A stretch of 64,000 nucleotides of DNA from Dastarcus helophoroides (lineage: Eukaryota > Arthropoda > Insecta > Coleoptera > Bothrideridae): the NCBI GenBank assembly GCA_028583605.1, contig CM053330.1, positions 19,741,539 to 19,805,538 on the forward strand, given 5' to 3'. The notes under the pieces were generated by a model that saw nothing but the letters and a program-made list of their open reading frames with translations, ran no database searches and was not told the DNA's origin. The translations under genes were made by a program, and so were the position numbers. How positions within the stretch are numbered: position 1 is the stretch's first letter; every line of letters begins with the position of its first letter. This document shows positions 47,281 through 59,268 of the stretch, one piece after another.

Positions 47281-49000
47281 TGATTTTTACACTTTATCTC
47301 AAAATTAAATCAGATAAATCAGACAAAATATGGGACAGAGACTGCCTCATGTAGTCAAATGAAAATACATTCAGCCCAAAAGACCTTTTATTGCTCAAAA
47401 TTTGGACCTTTACTTCAAAATTTGCCTTTTGTTTCGCCACTTCGACTTTTTTAATTCTTCTCTATATTAGTCTTCTTTTTTAATATTTTATTCTTAAAAT
47501 TAGACTTCTAGCCCAAATCTTCGTTTCTTCTCAAAACACTACAATTTGTAAAAATATTTACTTTTTTCTAATTCGACTTACTGGAAGATTAGACCTATTT
47601 CTCAAAAATTCATCTTTTTTCGATTTTTTAAAAAAGTAAAAATTTGAAGCAATTAGAAATGTTAAGTAAAGTAGATTTTAAGGATTTCAAAGTTTTCTTT
47701 TTTCGAAATTTAGATCTTTTCTCAAATTTAATTTTTTTCCAAAATTACATTTTTTCGACTTTCTTCTAAATTGCGACTGTTTTCTAGGACATACTTTTTA
47801 ATATTCGTTTTTTTAATCAAATTTCGGCATTTTCCCCAAAATTGATTTTTGCTAAATATTTAAACTTTTATTTATTTTCTACAAATTTGGAATTCTTACG
47901 CAAAATTCATTTTGTTTTGTTTTTGCAAACTGCGATTTTTTTACGAAATTTATCTGCATATTTTCAAAATGATTGACTTTTCCCCAAAATTGACTTTTGC
48001 TAAACATTTAAACTTTTATTTATTTTCTACAAATTTGGACTTGTTACGCAAAATTTGGTTTTTTTTTTCTAAATTTCGACTTTTCAAATTTATTGTCTTT
48101 GCAAACTGCGATTTTTTTGACGAAATTTATCTATATGTTTTCAAAATGTTTGATTTGATCTCAAAATTTGACTTTCTCTGGGAAATTTTGACCTGCAACA
48201 CTTGATCACTTTTCTCGAAATTTCTATATTCTTTTCAAAATTCGTCCTTTTTCCAAATTTAGCCTTTTTGTCCAAATATTGACTTTTACAAAACATTTAA
48301 ACCTTTATGTATTTTCTACAAACTGGGCCGAAGAAATGTTAAATAAATTGAAAAAAACATTTCAACCTTTATGTATTTTCTACAAATTTGGACTTGGTTC
48401 GCAAAATTCGGTCTTTTTAAATTTCGACTTTTAAAATTTGACTTTTTATTGTTTCTGTAAGCTGCGGTCTTTCGGACGAATTTGTAAATTTTTAAAATGT
48501 TTAAATCTCAAAATTTGTTATTTTTTCTTAAAATTTAACCTTTCTTCAAAGTTGAACATTTTGCTCGAAACTGAAAGTTGTATCAACATTGTTTTTTCTT
48601 TCGAAATTATTTTACCAATTCTATCAAATTTCGAATATATCTGAACATTTGGAGTTTTTTTTAATTCGTCTTGTTCCCGAAATTTCAAATTTATTCTCAA
48701 AATTTAACTTTCTCTGGAAAAATGCAAATTTTTTTTTCTGCTCTGAAAAACTTCGCCTTTTTAAAAGTTCGACTATCTTTTCTAATCTTTCAATTTTGTA
48801 CAACTGCTCTTTTCAAAATTTTACAATTTTTCACAAAATTTAAATTTGTCTAAACATGTAAGGTTTTAAAAAATTTTTCCTGCGAATTTCAATCTATTTT
48901 CAAAAATTTTGTAATGTATCTTTTTTTTACACCATCAGAAAGTAGATTTCAACGAACAAAAAGGCCACCGAGTTTTTTGAAAAAGCTAAAAGTTTAACGT
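47281..49000. repeat. Pyrimidine-rich tract with an irregular tandem array
   Basis: C/T-biased sequence of recurring CAAAATTTGAC, TTTTTCTC and TCGAAATTT words. Within 47840-48480 longer units repeat: TATTTTCTACAAATTTGG at 47875, 48023 and 48375 (variant at 48312), and GCAAACTGCGATTTTTT at 47925 and 48101, with a diverged copy at 48457. Spacings are about 148-178 bases or multiples. At 48318-48350 a piece like the end of the 929/4826 repeat (CTGGGCCGAAGAAATGTTAA) sits between two copies of a roughly 30 bp unit segment. Predicted small peptides here are Phe/Leu-rich artefacts. Confidence 0.7.
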
Positions 49001-50010
49001 GAGATTTTTCGATTGAAAATTAGGGTGCTTTTTCGATATTGAGTCAAAATAAGGTAAAAAAATAATTACTTTAAATCAGAAAAATTACGGTGTCTTTGGG
49101 ATATAAAAAGGTAAGTTTTCACCAAATTTTGTGAAAAAAAATTTTTTTTGTAAAAGATAAAAATAAAAAACCATAAACCTGGTTTTTTGTATTTTTCATG
49201 TGAATTTTGAGGTTATGTTAAAAAAGTGTAGATACAAAAGTTGTAGATCTTCTTTTACCTACAACTTTGCCATTTAACTTTTTTCCATAGGATTTGTAGT
49301 TTTGCCAGAAATCGAGATAAATCGTTTTTTACCCTTAAAATCTCACCCCCTACCCCTTCCCGACCTCAGATCGCCTGTAATTTATTTTTCCTTTTATTTT
49401 TGTTGCATTATCTTTCTTTTCTAATAGGTTTCATCCTATTATAATTTTTGTTGGTTTCTAAAATTATCTACCCTGGACTATTTGTCTGTAGAGCCCGCCC
49501 AAGAAGATTTTACGCCCTAGACTCTAGACGAATGACCAGTGACCCTAGTAATTTTTGTCGCCTAAAAAACTGTTCCATGGATAATTTTCATCCCCTAAGC
49601 TAATGCTCAGATGCCTACATCCATAGATCGGCCCTTTTTGTGATATAAGCAAAAACATTTCACACTACAAATATTTGAAATTCGAGCATTTATTTGATGA
49701 CGATTTGATGGACCGTAGACCACCAGTAATGTTACTTTCTCCTTTCGTTGCACATTTTGTTGATAATTGTTGAAAAGAAAAACAGCAAATTTGCTTACCA
49801 CAAATCAGTTTTGCTTTCTTTCAGAGAGTGAGATATATTTCCAAATGTTGCGTGAAAACCACTAACATAACTTTTGCTCGCATCGGAAAACCAGAAACAC
49901 GGGCACACCTTCCAATCAGTTTTATTACAGATTTAACGATTCACTTTTTAAAAGACATTGAAACTGATTCTAATTTTAGACCCAACATCTATTTACTACT
50001 ATAAATTTGT
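49001..50010. other. Noncoding; small hairpin repeat
   Basis: GTTGTAG..CTACAAC at about 49238-49267 forms a small stem with the loop ATCTTCTTTTAC; it resembles a dispersed insect repeat. 49340-49380 is a C-rich stretch. No coding sequence is recognised. Confidence 0.35.
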
Positions 50011-50250
50011 GAACGGGTCAGAAAGAGTTCCGCATTGATTGAATCTATCCTTTAAACGCGGGAATCGCAGGCGGACTGGCGACGACGGACTTTGTGAAAT
50101 GATAATGGAAAACTAGGCTAGTGCTTTACCTATGCCTAACAGTTGTTTACATTAACGAGCGTCCTTCGCCCTTTCGCAGCACTTCGTAAGCGCCACCACA
50201 ATACGAAGATGTATTAACGAGTGCCAGTTGGAATTGATTATTTTTGGTTG
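50011..50250. other. Locally CpG-containing, less AT-rich segment
   Basis: Stands out from its surroundings with several CpG (AAACGCGGGAATCGC, GGCGACGACGGAC, CGCAGCACTTCG). There is no long frame or recognised repeat. It could be a host promoter or 5' exon, or an unrecognised repeat; the sequence alone does not decide. Confidence 0.25.
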
Positions 50251-52194
50251 AATTATTGGCAGCTGAATTAAAACAAGTGGGTACAGTGCTATAAGGTAAA
50301 AAGGTAACCTGTTCATAAACATGGAAAAGAAAATGAAAATTGAATTACAAATTTCTCAACTAATTTAATGTGAATTTGAAGGTTTAACTATAATTGGAGA
50401 AATAACTAGAATACGCATTAGATTATAATTTAAACTTATGCAAGCATGCAACCACAAGATAATTTAATATTTGAAGTCCAAACAAAACCACAAAAAAATT
50501 ATATTTAATATTGTAAATGACCTATGCCTCAGTTATTATTATTTTTAGGAGAATAAGACAGAGAGACAGAATAATTTTTATATTTGGGCAAAAAAAATAT
50601 TTTCTGGCTATTACTGATCCTTATTACACAGATCCGAAGTCAACTCCATGCCAGCCTGAGTGAAATGTTGCCAAATTTAAGTATTTTTTTAGAATTAGAC
50701 ATCATAACTAACATTGAATTCTGGTGAAACTCAAGATAAAAAGAGATAACAAGGTCAGAATTGATGCCAAACTGTAATGTAATTATTTTTATTAAAGCAT
50801 AAGATTTCGTTAGATAATGCGACAACTACTAAAAATCTCCGCTTGTCCTTGATCTCTGCATTGCAATCCGGAGTTACTGCTATCAGTAGCAATGCTAAGG
50901 TGGAACACTTCTTCTAATTCCTCAAATTTCTAATATAAAACAATTTGAAATGTGCGTAGATCTCTGTACTGATATTATTTGCTTTATGTCTGGCTCTCTT
51001 GCAAGATTGAAGGCTTTTACTCGATGAAAAGCGCCTAACGCATTGTGTTACTCAAAAGGATAGGGTAATACTCACCTCAACATTTCTGACTCCTGATTAA
51101 AAGTAGATTTTAGAATATGTAATGTATTTAGATTAATTCGATGTATTGTGAGCATATTAGATTCAAAGACACATTTTTTGCTGTTTTGCAGCAATTTGCG
51201 ATGTTTTTCTCGTTTTTAGACAAGAAGTTTAAATTTTTTTACGAGAAGAAACTACGAGTATATAGAATATTTTGTAATGAAAAAGCAACGTAGACACTTT
51301 TATGGTATTCCATTAAAAAAAATAATAAGCTATAAACAGGTTATTGCCTAGTATCAAGGGATATTTTCAAAATAATACCGACCAAGTTACGCCAAACCAA
51401 TATGGTATATTTACTGTTTGTAGCAGTACTATAATCACAGAGTTGATATAAGACAAACACATCTAATGAAAATGTCAGGATAACATGAATCCCCTGTGCT
51501 TTATTACTTACGAAAGAGCAGAAAATATGTTTAGTTAGATTTGCATATAAACTTAAATATGTTATAAAATGCATATCCGTAATTTTCTATCATTATCTAC
51601 TTTGTAAAGTATTAGAATTTACTAAAGGGTACTATGGGTCTTGGAAAAATCTGGATTGAACAAATCAAAAGAGTCAGAACTATTCCCTTTGGTGATTCTA
51701 ATATTGCTTTTCCTTTTCCGGTAACGAAAAAGCCAGGAAAGAAAAAGCCTACAACAGTTTCAGTGATTGGAACTGAATTACAAATGATTTTCCATTTTAT
51801 CGCAAAGGTGATTCTGAATTATTGTGTAACAATGAATATGACTTACGAATTAAATTTACATTAGAATCGAATCGGAAAATACGTTGCCTCTCCTTGGTAT
51901 ATCGATTGAGGAAGGTAAAGAAACAATACGCATATCGCGTTGGTTTATAGAAAGCAACGCAATACAAATAGATTTCTTGTTTAATAATCTAGTCCTAATA
52001 AAAACCCAAAGGTAGGTGTTATAGAGAAATAAAACATCTGCTGTATTTTAACGAACGTAGACAACTACGTTGTAAATTGTTCAATTGAAACAAACAGTGT
52101 ATGACTGCCACTGTACAAAAAAAAAGGTGGGTCGCTTTAGCATTATGTGTTCCAAAGAATAAAATGCTAATATGTCACCTAAAGTTTTGGCACT
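50251..52194. other. AT-rich noncoding region
   Basis: A 76-codon plus-strand frame at 51634 has no recognisable domain. Nothing else identified. Confidence 0.45.
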
Positions 52195-52202
52195 AATTAC
52201 TT

Positions 52203-54332
52203 CAGGCACGTAGCCAGGATTTTCGTTCGGGGAGGGTCCAACTCCCCCCTTTTTTTATGTTAGAGACATAAACTTCTTCGAAATGAGCAATATTGCAAAT
52301 TTTAAAGAAAAGTTAAGTTGTTAAATCAATAAACGTCTTGGTTTTTTACTTAGTGCTCATTTTTTACTTTTGCGTAAAATTTCCAATCTTAATTTCGAAA
52401 TTTGAACTATAATTTGAAACTCTCAAGTTCGACTTTAGTCTCGATATTTAAATCTTTCAAATCTAGTCTATCTCGACATTTTGAGAAAAAAAAAATAAAA
52501 TTACTCAGTATTTTTTTCAAAATACGTGATTTTTGAGCTTTCCAGTAACAGCTTCAAATTTCGGATCAAAGACGAAATTGGGAATATTAGATATTATGAT
52601 GAAATAAAAAAATTTCAATAGAAGCTTCCATTTTAAGTTGTAACTTCGATTTTTGTCGAAACTTTAAATTTATTTTAGAAAGAAAAAGGGTGAATCTAAA
52701 AATCTTCAGGAAAAGCAGAAATTTGGACGAAAAATTAAGAGGATGAAAAAATAAAAGAACTTTATCAAAGAAAATCCAGGAGCTTCAAAGTTAAAGCCAT
52801 TTTTTTTTAAACTAAAAATGTTGAGTTTACTGAAATATTTAGAAAAAATTTAAATATTGAGAAAAAACCGAAAATTTTCTGATGAAGCCAGAATGTTGGG
52901 TTTAAACTAGAATTTTTCTTAAAATAGAAATTTCGTGACTAGAATTAAAATTTGAAAAAATTAAAGCATACAATTTTTAGTGCAAAGCGAAAAATTTAGA
53001 AAAGAAATAAAAAAAACTGAAAATTTAAAATAAAGATCTGTAGAAAAATTTAAAATTTTAAACAAAAAAAAAATGCAAACATTATAAAAAATAGTTCTAG
53101 CTAAACTGAAAATTTTAAGAAAACCGAAATTTATAAAATCAATTTTTTAGAAATTTCGATTTTAAAGTCGAAATGGAAAAATAAAAATGTTGATATTTCT
53201 AAATTATTTCAAAATCTTAAATAAAAATTAAGTCTTAAAAACATCAAAAGTTGGAATTTCAAATGAAAATTTCGTTTAAATAAAAGGAAAATTAAAAGTT
53301 CAAACTTGAATTTAAAAAAAAGTGTAAATTTTTAAACTAAAATGAATATTTTAAAAATAATGTCAAAATGCGTATAAATATGTTTATCAAAAGAGAGAAA
53401 TCTCTGAAAAAGTTGAAATGTTGAATTTGAATCAAAAATTAAAAGAAAATTGAAAGAATTTTACAAAAGAAGTTGATATTTCGAAAATTTCTAAAAATAA
53501 TCGAAATTTAGAAAAACGTTGCAATATATAGAAAATTTATTAATCAAAAGTAAAACATTTTTGAGAAAAAACACCAGAATTCGACAAAAAATCATGTATA
53601 CGTCCTTGGAATTTAAAAAACTAAATTATTGAAATCAATTATGTGCTTACAGAGACGTAAAATTGAAGAAAATAATTTCAAATTTTCAATTTAAACTCGG
53701 AATTTTGTTAAATTAACAAAATTTCTAGAAAATATTCTGCAGAAAATATAAGACACATTAATTATTTTTACGTACTCGTCTCTTATTTTTTTTTTTTTCA
53801 TTTTGGTAATTAGTAAAAATAAAGAATTAAATCTAAATTTGACAAATAAAAACGTGAAACTTACCAAAGAAAAATTTCCTTATATCCATTTTAAGTTCAC
53901 CTATTTAATTTATCACCGATTAAGAGTCGACTTGTCGACTAATTCTTAACTCGTACCATAATAATGATTTGTATTGTATTTCCTATGGCAATTTGGCAAT
54001 ATGAAATATGAGCTAATATAATAAAGTAGATTAGGTATAAGAATATGTCCTTTGACTGCAATGCCGCTGCTGCACGTACGTGACGATTGAAGCATATATT
54101 GGGAAGCCTTGAGCTCACTGCCAATTTTTCTTAAAATGCCTACATGGCGATTTTGCTTATCATAAACCTAGTAGTTAGCAATTTCGGAAATTATTTACAT
54201 GCTTAAATATACAATCAACCATTTTACTACTGATATTTCAATTCGTATCATCGTAAATTTTTTGGCGAATATTCATTTCGGTGGGGGGGGGGGGTCCGGA
54301 CCCCTTGGATCCCCCCCCTGGCTACGTGCTTG
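52203..54332 (-). mobile_element. hAT element copy B, internally deleted, complete ends
   Basis: Begins CAGGCACGTAGCCAGG and ends with the inverse of CAAGCACGTAGCCAGG, flanked by the 8 bp duplication AATTACTT (52195-52202 and 54333-54340), the hAT signature. It shares both subterminal regions with copy A: near the left end TAAATCAATAAACGTCT aligns with the 3' end of A's transposase gene at 10757-10775, and on the right GGCAATTTGGCAAT, then ATGAGCTAATATAATAAAGT, align with 14597-14640. Nearly all the transposase gene is absent, giving 2.1 kb against 4.4 kb, so it is a non-autonomous derivative. It ends in a G run (12 G at 54283-54294), GGTCCGGACC and a C run. Confidence 0.92.
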
Positions 54333-54340
54333 AATTACTT

Positions 54341-54880
54341 ATCCCAGTTTTTCAGTAAAATTTGTGTAAGAATAATTGTGTGTTACTCATTTATTCCCCA
54401 ATTTAACTTATAACATATTTAACATGTTGATTTCTAATTTTGATTATCTCCTAATTATATTAATGTTCAATAAAAATTGAACCATTTGGCCAACTATTTT
54501 CATAATTATTAGGATTCTATTCTGATAGGTGCCAACTAAATAGATAAGAATATCAAATATCTCTCAAGAATTGCAATCTGTAGAGTAATCATACTAGCAA
54601 AAACTCATACTGGTTTTCAAAAGTAATTTTATGTGGTAATAAAAATTTGAAAAATGACAAATTCTAACCCTCGGACGTGTAAGTTTAAGATCCCAAAAAA
54701 TTTTAAGCTTCAAATTTCGAAGAGATTTTGATTATGGTTTACTTTTCTGAGAATCTGCATATTGTAATATTCATTACTTTCTGTTTAAAACGAAATATTT
54801 CTTAAAATAAATAATAAATAAAATAAATAATTTTAAAATATATTAGCAATAAATTAATCTAACACAAAAAATTACAGTTT
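54341..54880. other. AT-rich spacer
   Basis: Nothing recognised beyond an AATAAATAAT run at about 54805. Confidence 0.45.
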
Positions 54881-55021
54881 CATGATGTTTGATCAAAATG
54901 TTAGATATTATCGGAGCAGGTTTCGATTTTTAGCATTTTTGGCTGTTGACATAATCCGCCGATAATGCTGAAAAACCTAACCTGTTCCGATAATATCTGA
55001 TATTTGTTCAATCACCATGTG
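54881..55021. mobile_element. Foldback (hairpin) element, 141 bp
   Basis: The left arm CATGATGTTTGATCAAAATG, then AGATATTATCGGAGCAGGTT, is inverted on the right, ending CAATCACCATG. An asymmetric centre holds ATAATCCGCCGATAATGCTG, close to the centre word of the 16.2 kb hairpin, although the arms differ. Confidence 0.75.
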
Positions 55022-55953
55022 AAAGGGTAAGACGCAATTTACTTTTGTTTTTGAGAAAAAGCTATTTGTGTTTACTGTTCCAGTACCTAATCTGATAATA
55101 AATTACGATATGACACGCATGTCAAAGATGACATGCTTGTCATTGTTTTAAACTATCAGAATCCAAAGAAAGTTAACACTGCTGATATTTAATAATATGA
55201 GATGGCTGTATGGCATGTATGTAGTAATTATTATGGAAATAGAAATTACATAAATTGCACATTGAACTTTTGGCTGAAAATTTTGTCTATAAATACTCGT
55301 AATAAGTTAAACAAGCTGCATACTGTCAAATAAAAAATATTCATTTCCAATCATTATAACTGCTCATATGGGAAACGCAAAATGACAAGCAGGATTTTTT
55401 CTGCAAAATATGTATAAAATTATAGCTTTTAGACGAATTGCAGGTTGCGTTATCAGAGTATAGTCTAGTAATTTTGTCATTTGATCTTGCAAATGCTATA
55501 ACTTTGACGATATTTTGGGGGTTTGTCGGGGGACTATTCAAAAGCTGTCGGCGAGACTGAATGGTGTTCACTTTCATATCGGAAAGTACGTCTTTTCTGG
55601 TTTTATCCAATAACTCTGCAACCATTTGAGCTAGATCAGAATTTGGGAAAATGCTTTAAAGGTCGTTAAAAAGTACCACAATTTTGTTCACAAGCATGGC
55701 ACATTTTTAATTTTACCCCGAAATTGCTTTTTTCTTCAATTTAAATTTTTTCTCGTAAATAGTTACATTTGCGAAAAAAATTCAAGACATCAAATTTGTG
55801 GTTCTAAAAAAAATCTACAAAACGGTATTTCCTTTACCTATTTCGGATGAATGATTCAGACTGTAATGCACCCGAAAAAGTCAGCTTTTTGCGCATTTGT
55901 TGCAAACTCATTTCCATCCACCCCCGAGAGATAACCTTTTGGCACTTTTTTTA
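55022..55953. other. Noncoding spacer
   Basis: ATGACACGCATGTCAAAGATGACATG at about 55112-55137 is an imperfect palindrome; a similar ATGACATGCGTGTCAAATATGAC lies at 43914. A 94-codon minus-strand frame (55625-55341) shows no domain. Confidence 0.35.
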
Positions 55954-56056
55954 TACAGGGTGGGCCACGCTGAACGCTACGGCCTCTAGTAGATATGGCG
56001 TACAATATTTTAAAAAATAAACATAGTAGTTAAATATAGAACGCTAGGGTCTACAA

Positions 56057-56671
56057 TTCAGGGCTTCCCAAATTTTTCTTAGGCGGGTCAATTTAATATT
56101 ACCGAAATGTTTGGCGGGCCAACAAAAAAAACGGAATAAAATCAAAACAATAACCACGATTTTTTTGTTTTAAATATATTTAACTATTTATTATTTTTTC
56201 TATTAATATACTAAATTTAATATAAATATAAATCTTTAATTGTATAATTATTAAAACAAAAAAATGACTGAAATCCATCTTATTATATAATAATATAAAT
56301 CTTTAACTGTAACAACAATTATTTTAAAATCATACAATTTATTAACACGAAAGTAAAATCACTCTTATTGTAAATATAGAACTATAACTATAGCAACAAG
56401 TATTAATTAATTGTTATTTACAATAACAAATGTAAAATAGTATATTTATATAAACCAAACAATATTTTAGTAATACAAACGCTTATGTTAGAGTTTTGTA
56501 AGAATTTTTTAAAAATATTAAAATATTTTTTTGTGTTTTATTTGTAATATTTATTATTTATTTTACTATTTACTTATTTATTTTTTAATAAAAATATAAT
56601 ATATCATATCGATATCGCGGACCGCAGACAAAAGCTATGCGGGACGCATTTGGCCCGCGGACCAACCCTTA
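56057..56671. mobile_element. Small hAT-like element nested in the left arm
   Basis: Left end CAGGGCTTCCCAAATTTTTC, then GGCGGGCC; right end GGCCCGCGGACCAACCCTTA, the hAT-like outward-facing pattern. GTCTACA occurs on both sides (56049-56055 and 56672-56678), consistent with a target duplication. The arm of the host element resumes directly after it. Noncoding and AT-rich inside, so non-autonomous. Placement of the exact left tip is uncertain by about two bases. Confidence 0.75.
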
Positions 56672-57209
56672 GTCTACATGCTATAATTATGTTCCAGAAA
56701 ATTTCCACATAAAATTTTTGATATTTTAGTTAAGACACTATGTTTTTCTTTTTATTTTTAAATTCAATGCAAAAAATAAAGTCAATTTTATTAAAGTCTC
56801 CGCATACTAAATCCTTACCCTTTTTAAGATAATCAGCTTTTTTTTAAAAAAAAATACGAGATATCCAAACATTAAATTTTACTCCTGAAAGTAAAAAAAA
56901 TTGATAGTGGTGTCTTTAAATTTCTATTTGGCATACATCTTTCCAGAAAATGCAGTTGGGATAAATATCTAACTTTATACTCATAATGGGATGTTTCAAA
57001 TTTACCCAAACATTTACTCGAAATTCGGATTCCAATTTCTTTGTTAATTTAAATAGAACACCCAGTATTTTATATTTTACATACCAGAAAATTTAATAAC
57101 TTTCAAATGGTATTCATTTATTAGACCTAAGTTCAATGGTTTGAGAGATAAAACGCATGTTTGACGAATTGTGCTGCTTTTAATCCAATATTTAACTTAA
57201 CATTTGATC

Positions 57210-57580
57210 ACAGTTGGCAAAAAATGTAGATTCAATTGGACGAGGCTTCTGCTCATTTTCAGAATTCCGCAAGGGAACATCTAAATACGAAATTTCAAAA
57301 TAAATGTATTGGAAAGGGCAGCCCTCATAACTTGCCATCGGGATCGCCGGATCCAACCCCAATGGACTTTTTCCTATGGGGGTATGTAAAAAATATTGTA
57401 TACAATGTTTCCCCTATTACTCCCAAGGACATCAAAAATCGAATACGAAATACTTCTGAAACAACTGACGAAAGTATTTTAGCAAATGCTAGGAACGCTT
57501 TTGAGAAAAGAATAAGGCTTTGTTTAGAACAAAGTGGTTCCCACATAGAACACTTGTTAGAGCAGATCGTGGTTTTTTAG
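57210..57580 (+). pseudogene. C-terminal half of an IS630/mariner-like transposase
   Basis: Open for 114 codons from 57236; the homologous reading extends back through M-stop-IQL to about 57222, where a stop replaces the Trp expected in MWFQQDG. It contains DEASAHFQNSAREHL (second catalytic Asp block), SPDPTPMDFFLWGYVK with the third Asp, then a C-terminal helix region TPKDIKNRIRNTSETTDESI and SGSHIEHLLEQIVVF. The DNA-binding domain and first catalytic region are missing; the left inverted arm ends only about 20 bases before. Better preserved than the relatives at 6.5 and 33.0 kb. Confidence 0.82.
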
Positions 57581-58367
57581 TTGTGTCGGATGTTTGATTT
57601 GCAATTAAATACTAAACAATGTCTGCAGTTGCCTTTTTTTATAAAACTATTTGTAAATTAAGCTAGGTTGAAATAAAACAAAAAGTTAACTTATATGACG
57701 GTAATTATAATGAACCTAATCCTGCCATCCTTGATCAAAACTGTTTTCTTTTGGATAATAATGAGAAATAGTACAATTCGTGAAAATAGTTATATCTCTT
57801 AAACTATTGAATTGAGGCATAGAAAACCTATATACCAACTGAAAGATAATTACATTTGTCAATATTTAAAATAAAAAGATACTGCGTGATTTATTTAAAT
57901 TAATAAAGAAAACGACATCTGAAATTGAAGTAAATGTTTCGGTGAATTTGGAACATCCTGTATAAAATTTGGAACTTTTCCAATCTGCATTTTCTGCTAA
58001 ATGATATGCTAAGTAAAAATTTGAAGACGCTACTGTCAAAATTATTTACTTTCAGGAATAACATTTTTCTTTTTAAAAACCTTGTATTTTAAAAAAGTAG
58101 ATTATCTCAAAAGGATAGGTATATAAAACTATATAAAAATTACCTTTAAATCTGGAGCTGAATTTAAAAATGAAACGGAAAACATGATGTCTCATTTAAA
58201 AAATCTCAACTTTAATATGTAACTATTTTCTGGAACATCCTCTATATTTAAAAATATTTTAAACATGTAGATCCCAGTGGCTCCCATTTAACCATATTGT
58301 TTATTTTTTAAAATATATTATCTTGTAGCCCCTAGAGGCCGTAGCGATCAGCTTAGTCCACCCTGTA

Positions 58368-58769
58368 TAAATTATCTCAGAAGTCTTACTTAAGGGTTTG
58401 GTGCCAATCACATTATTCCTGATGCTTTTGGAAATTATTTTGATCTCATTTTCATTAAGAAAAGTTATGCAGCAAAAATTTTCCTAGATCGGCTAATTTT
58501 CAGAAAAAATCCCCATTCTCTGTGTCATTGATGCTTATGTTTTCTGAGTCAATGGCAACAAATTATTTAGATTTTGGCAGTCGTTATCTTCTTTGCGTGG
58601 CTCAGTGAAAAATGTAAATTGAAATAAAGTTTAAAAATTTGGATTATCGAGCACAAATAGGTTTGTATGATTCAAAAGATCACAAAAAATCTGAAGATCC
58701 AATGCAACAGTAACTGTTTGGTGAGCAGTTTCTTGGCATGGAATCTTAGATCCATGTTTTTAAAATATC
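58368..58769. other. Spacer, nothing recognised
   Basis: Lies between the inverted-repeat element and the LINE 3' end. Confidence 0.4.
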
Positions 58770-59191
58770 TTGTGTCTGAATTCTGGATTGGTTGTGGGTT
58801 GCCTAAAGTTTAGGCCAGCACTTAGGCCACCCTTTCCGGGCCCATTGTGCTATTCCCGTGATTGAGGTGTCCTTGGTCATTCATTCAGCCACCCAACCTT
58901 GCTGAGAATCTGAAGAACGTCCCTTGGATGCGCCTTTCTCAAACTGGTCACACCAGACCAGAAGTCCCCCAGCGTAGATCCTCTGATTGATGCTAGTGCC
59001 GAGCAATGACACATCACGTGCTCGACACTCTCATCTTCTTCTAAACACCCTCTACAACTCGGGTCGTTTATAATTCCCATTCTGTGGAAGTGTTTGTTTA
59101 ATCGACAGTGACGTGTCCAAATCCCTACAAGTTTCCTGAGATTATTCCTTGAAAGTTGTAGGCATAGTTTTGCATTTTCCCTACACGGCAT
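58770..59191 (-). pseudogene. LINE ORF2 C-terminal domain and 3' end
   Basis: A frame of 104 codons, 59191 to 58877, begins MPCRENAKLCLQLSRNNLRK and contains LVGIWTRHCRLNKHFHRMGI, then DPSCRGCLEEDESVEHVMCH. The C..C..EHxxxxC arrangement is the C-terminal Cys-His motif found after RNase H in I/R1/LOA-type LINEs. It is in a different frame from the RNase H part upstream, so a frameshift lies between (59192-59268). The 3' untranslated part (58770-58876) is GC-rich compared with the flanks. Confidence 0.85.
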
Positions 59192-59268
59192 TCTAATGAA
59201 TGCGTGAGTTTGTCGGCATGTTGTTATTGATGCCCATATGGATTGGTGTTTACGATAAATTTCCTCGT

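Larger units (their letters stand above)
55954..58367 (+). mobile_element. IS630/mariner-type element with about 640 bp inverted arms
   Basis: Tips TACAGGGTGGGCCACGCTGA and, inverted, TACAGGGTGGACTAAGCTGA, with TA on both sides (55952-55953 and 58368-58369). The arms pair along 55954-57205 (minus a nested 0.6 kb insertion) and 57730-58367: CGCTACGGCCTCTAG, TTAAAAAATAAACA, GTTCCAGAAAAT, CTCCTGAAAGTAAA, AGAAAATGCAG and CATTTACTYSAAATTYSGAT all have partners in order. Only a transposase tail remains between. Without the insertion it is about 1.8 kb, two thirds of it inverted repeat. Confidence 0.88.

Noticed and set aside
47912..48853. Several Phe/Leu-rich frames that resemble membrane proteins
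   Set aside because: They come from TTT/CTT-rich cryptically simple DNA; overlapping frames on the same tract show the same bias.
51634..51864. 76-codon plus-strand frame with KKPGKKKPTTVSVIG
   Set aside because: No family recognised and surrounded by stops; length is within chance for the region.
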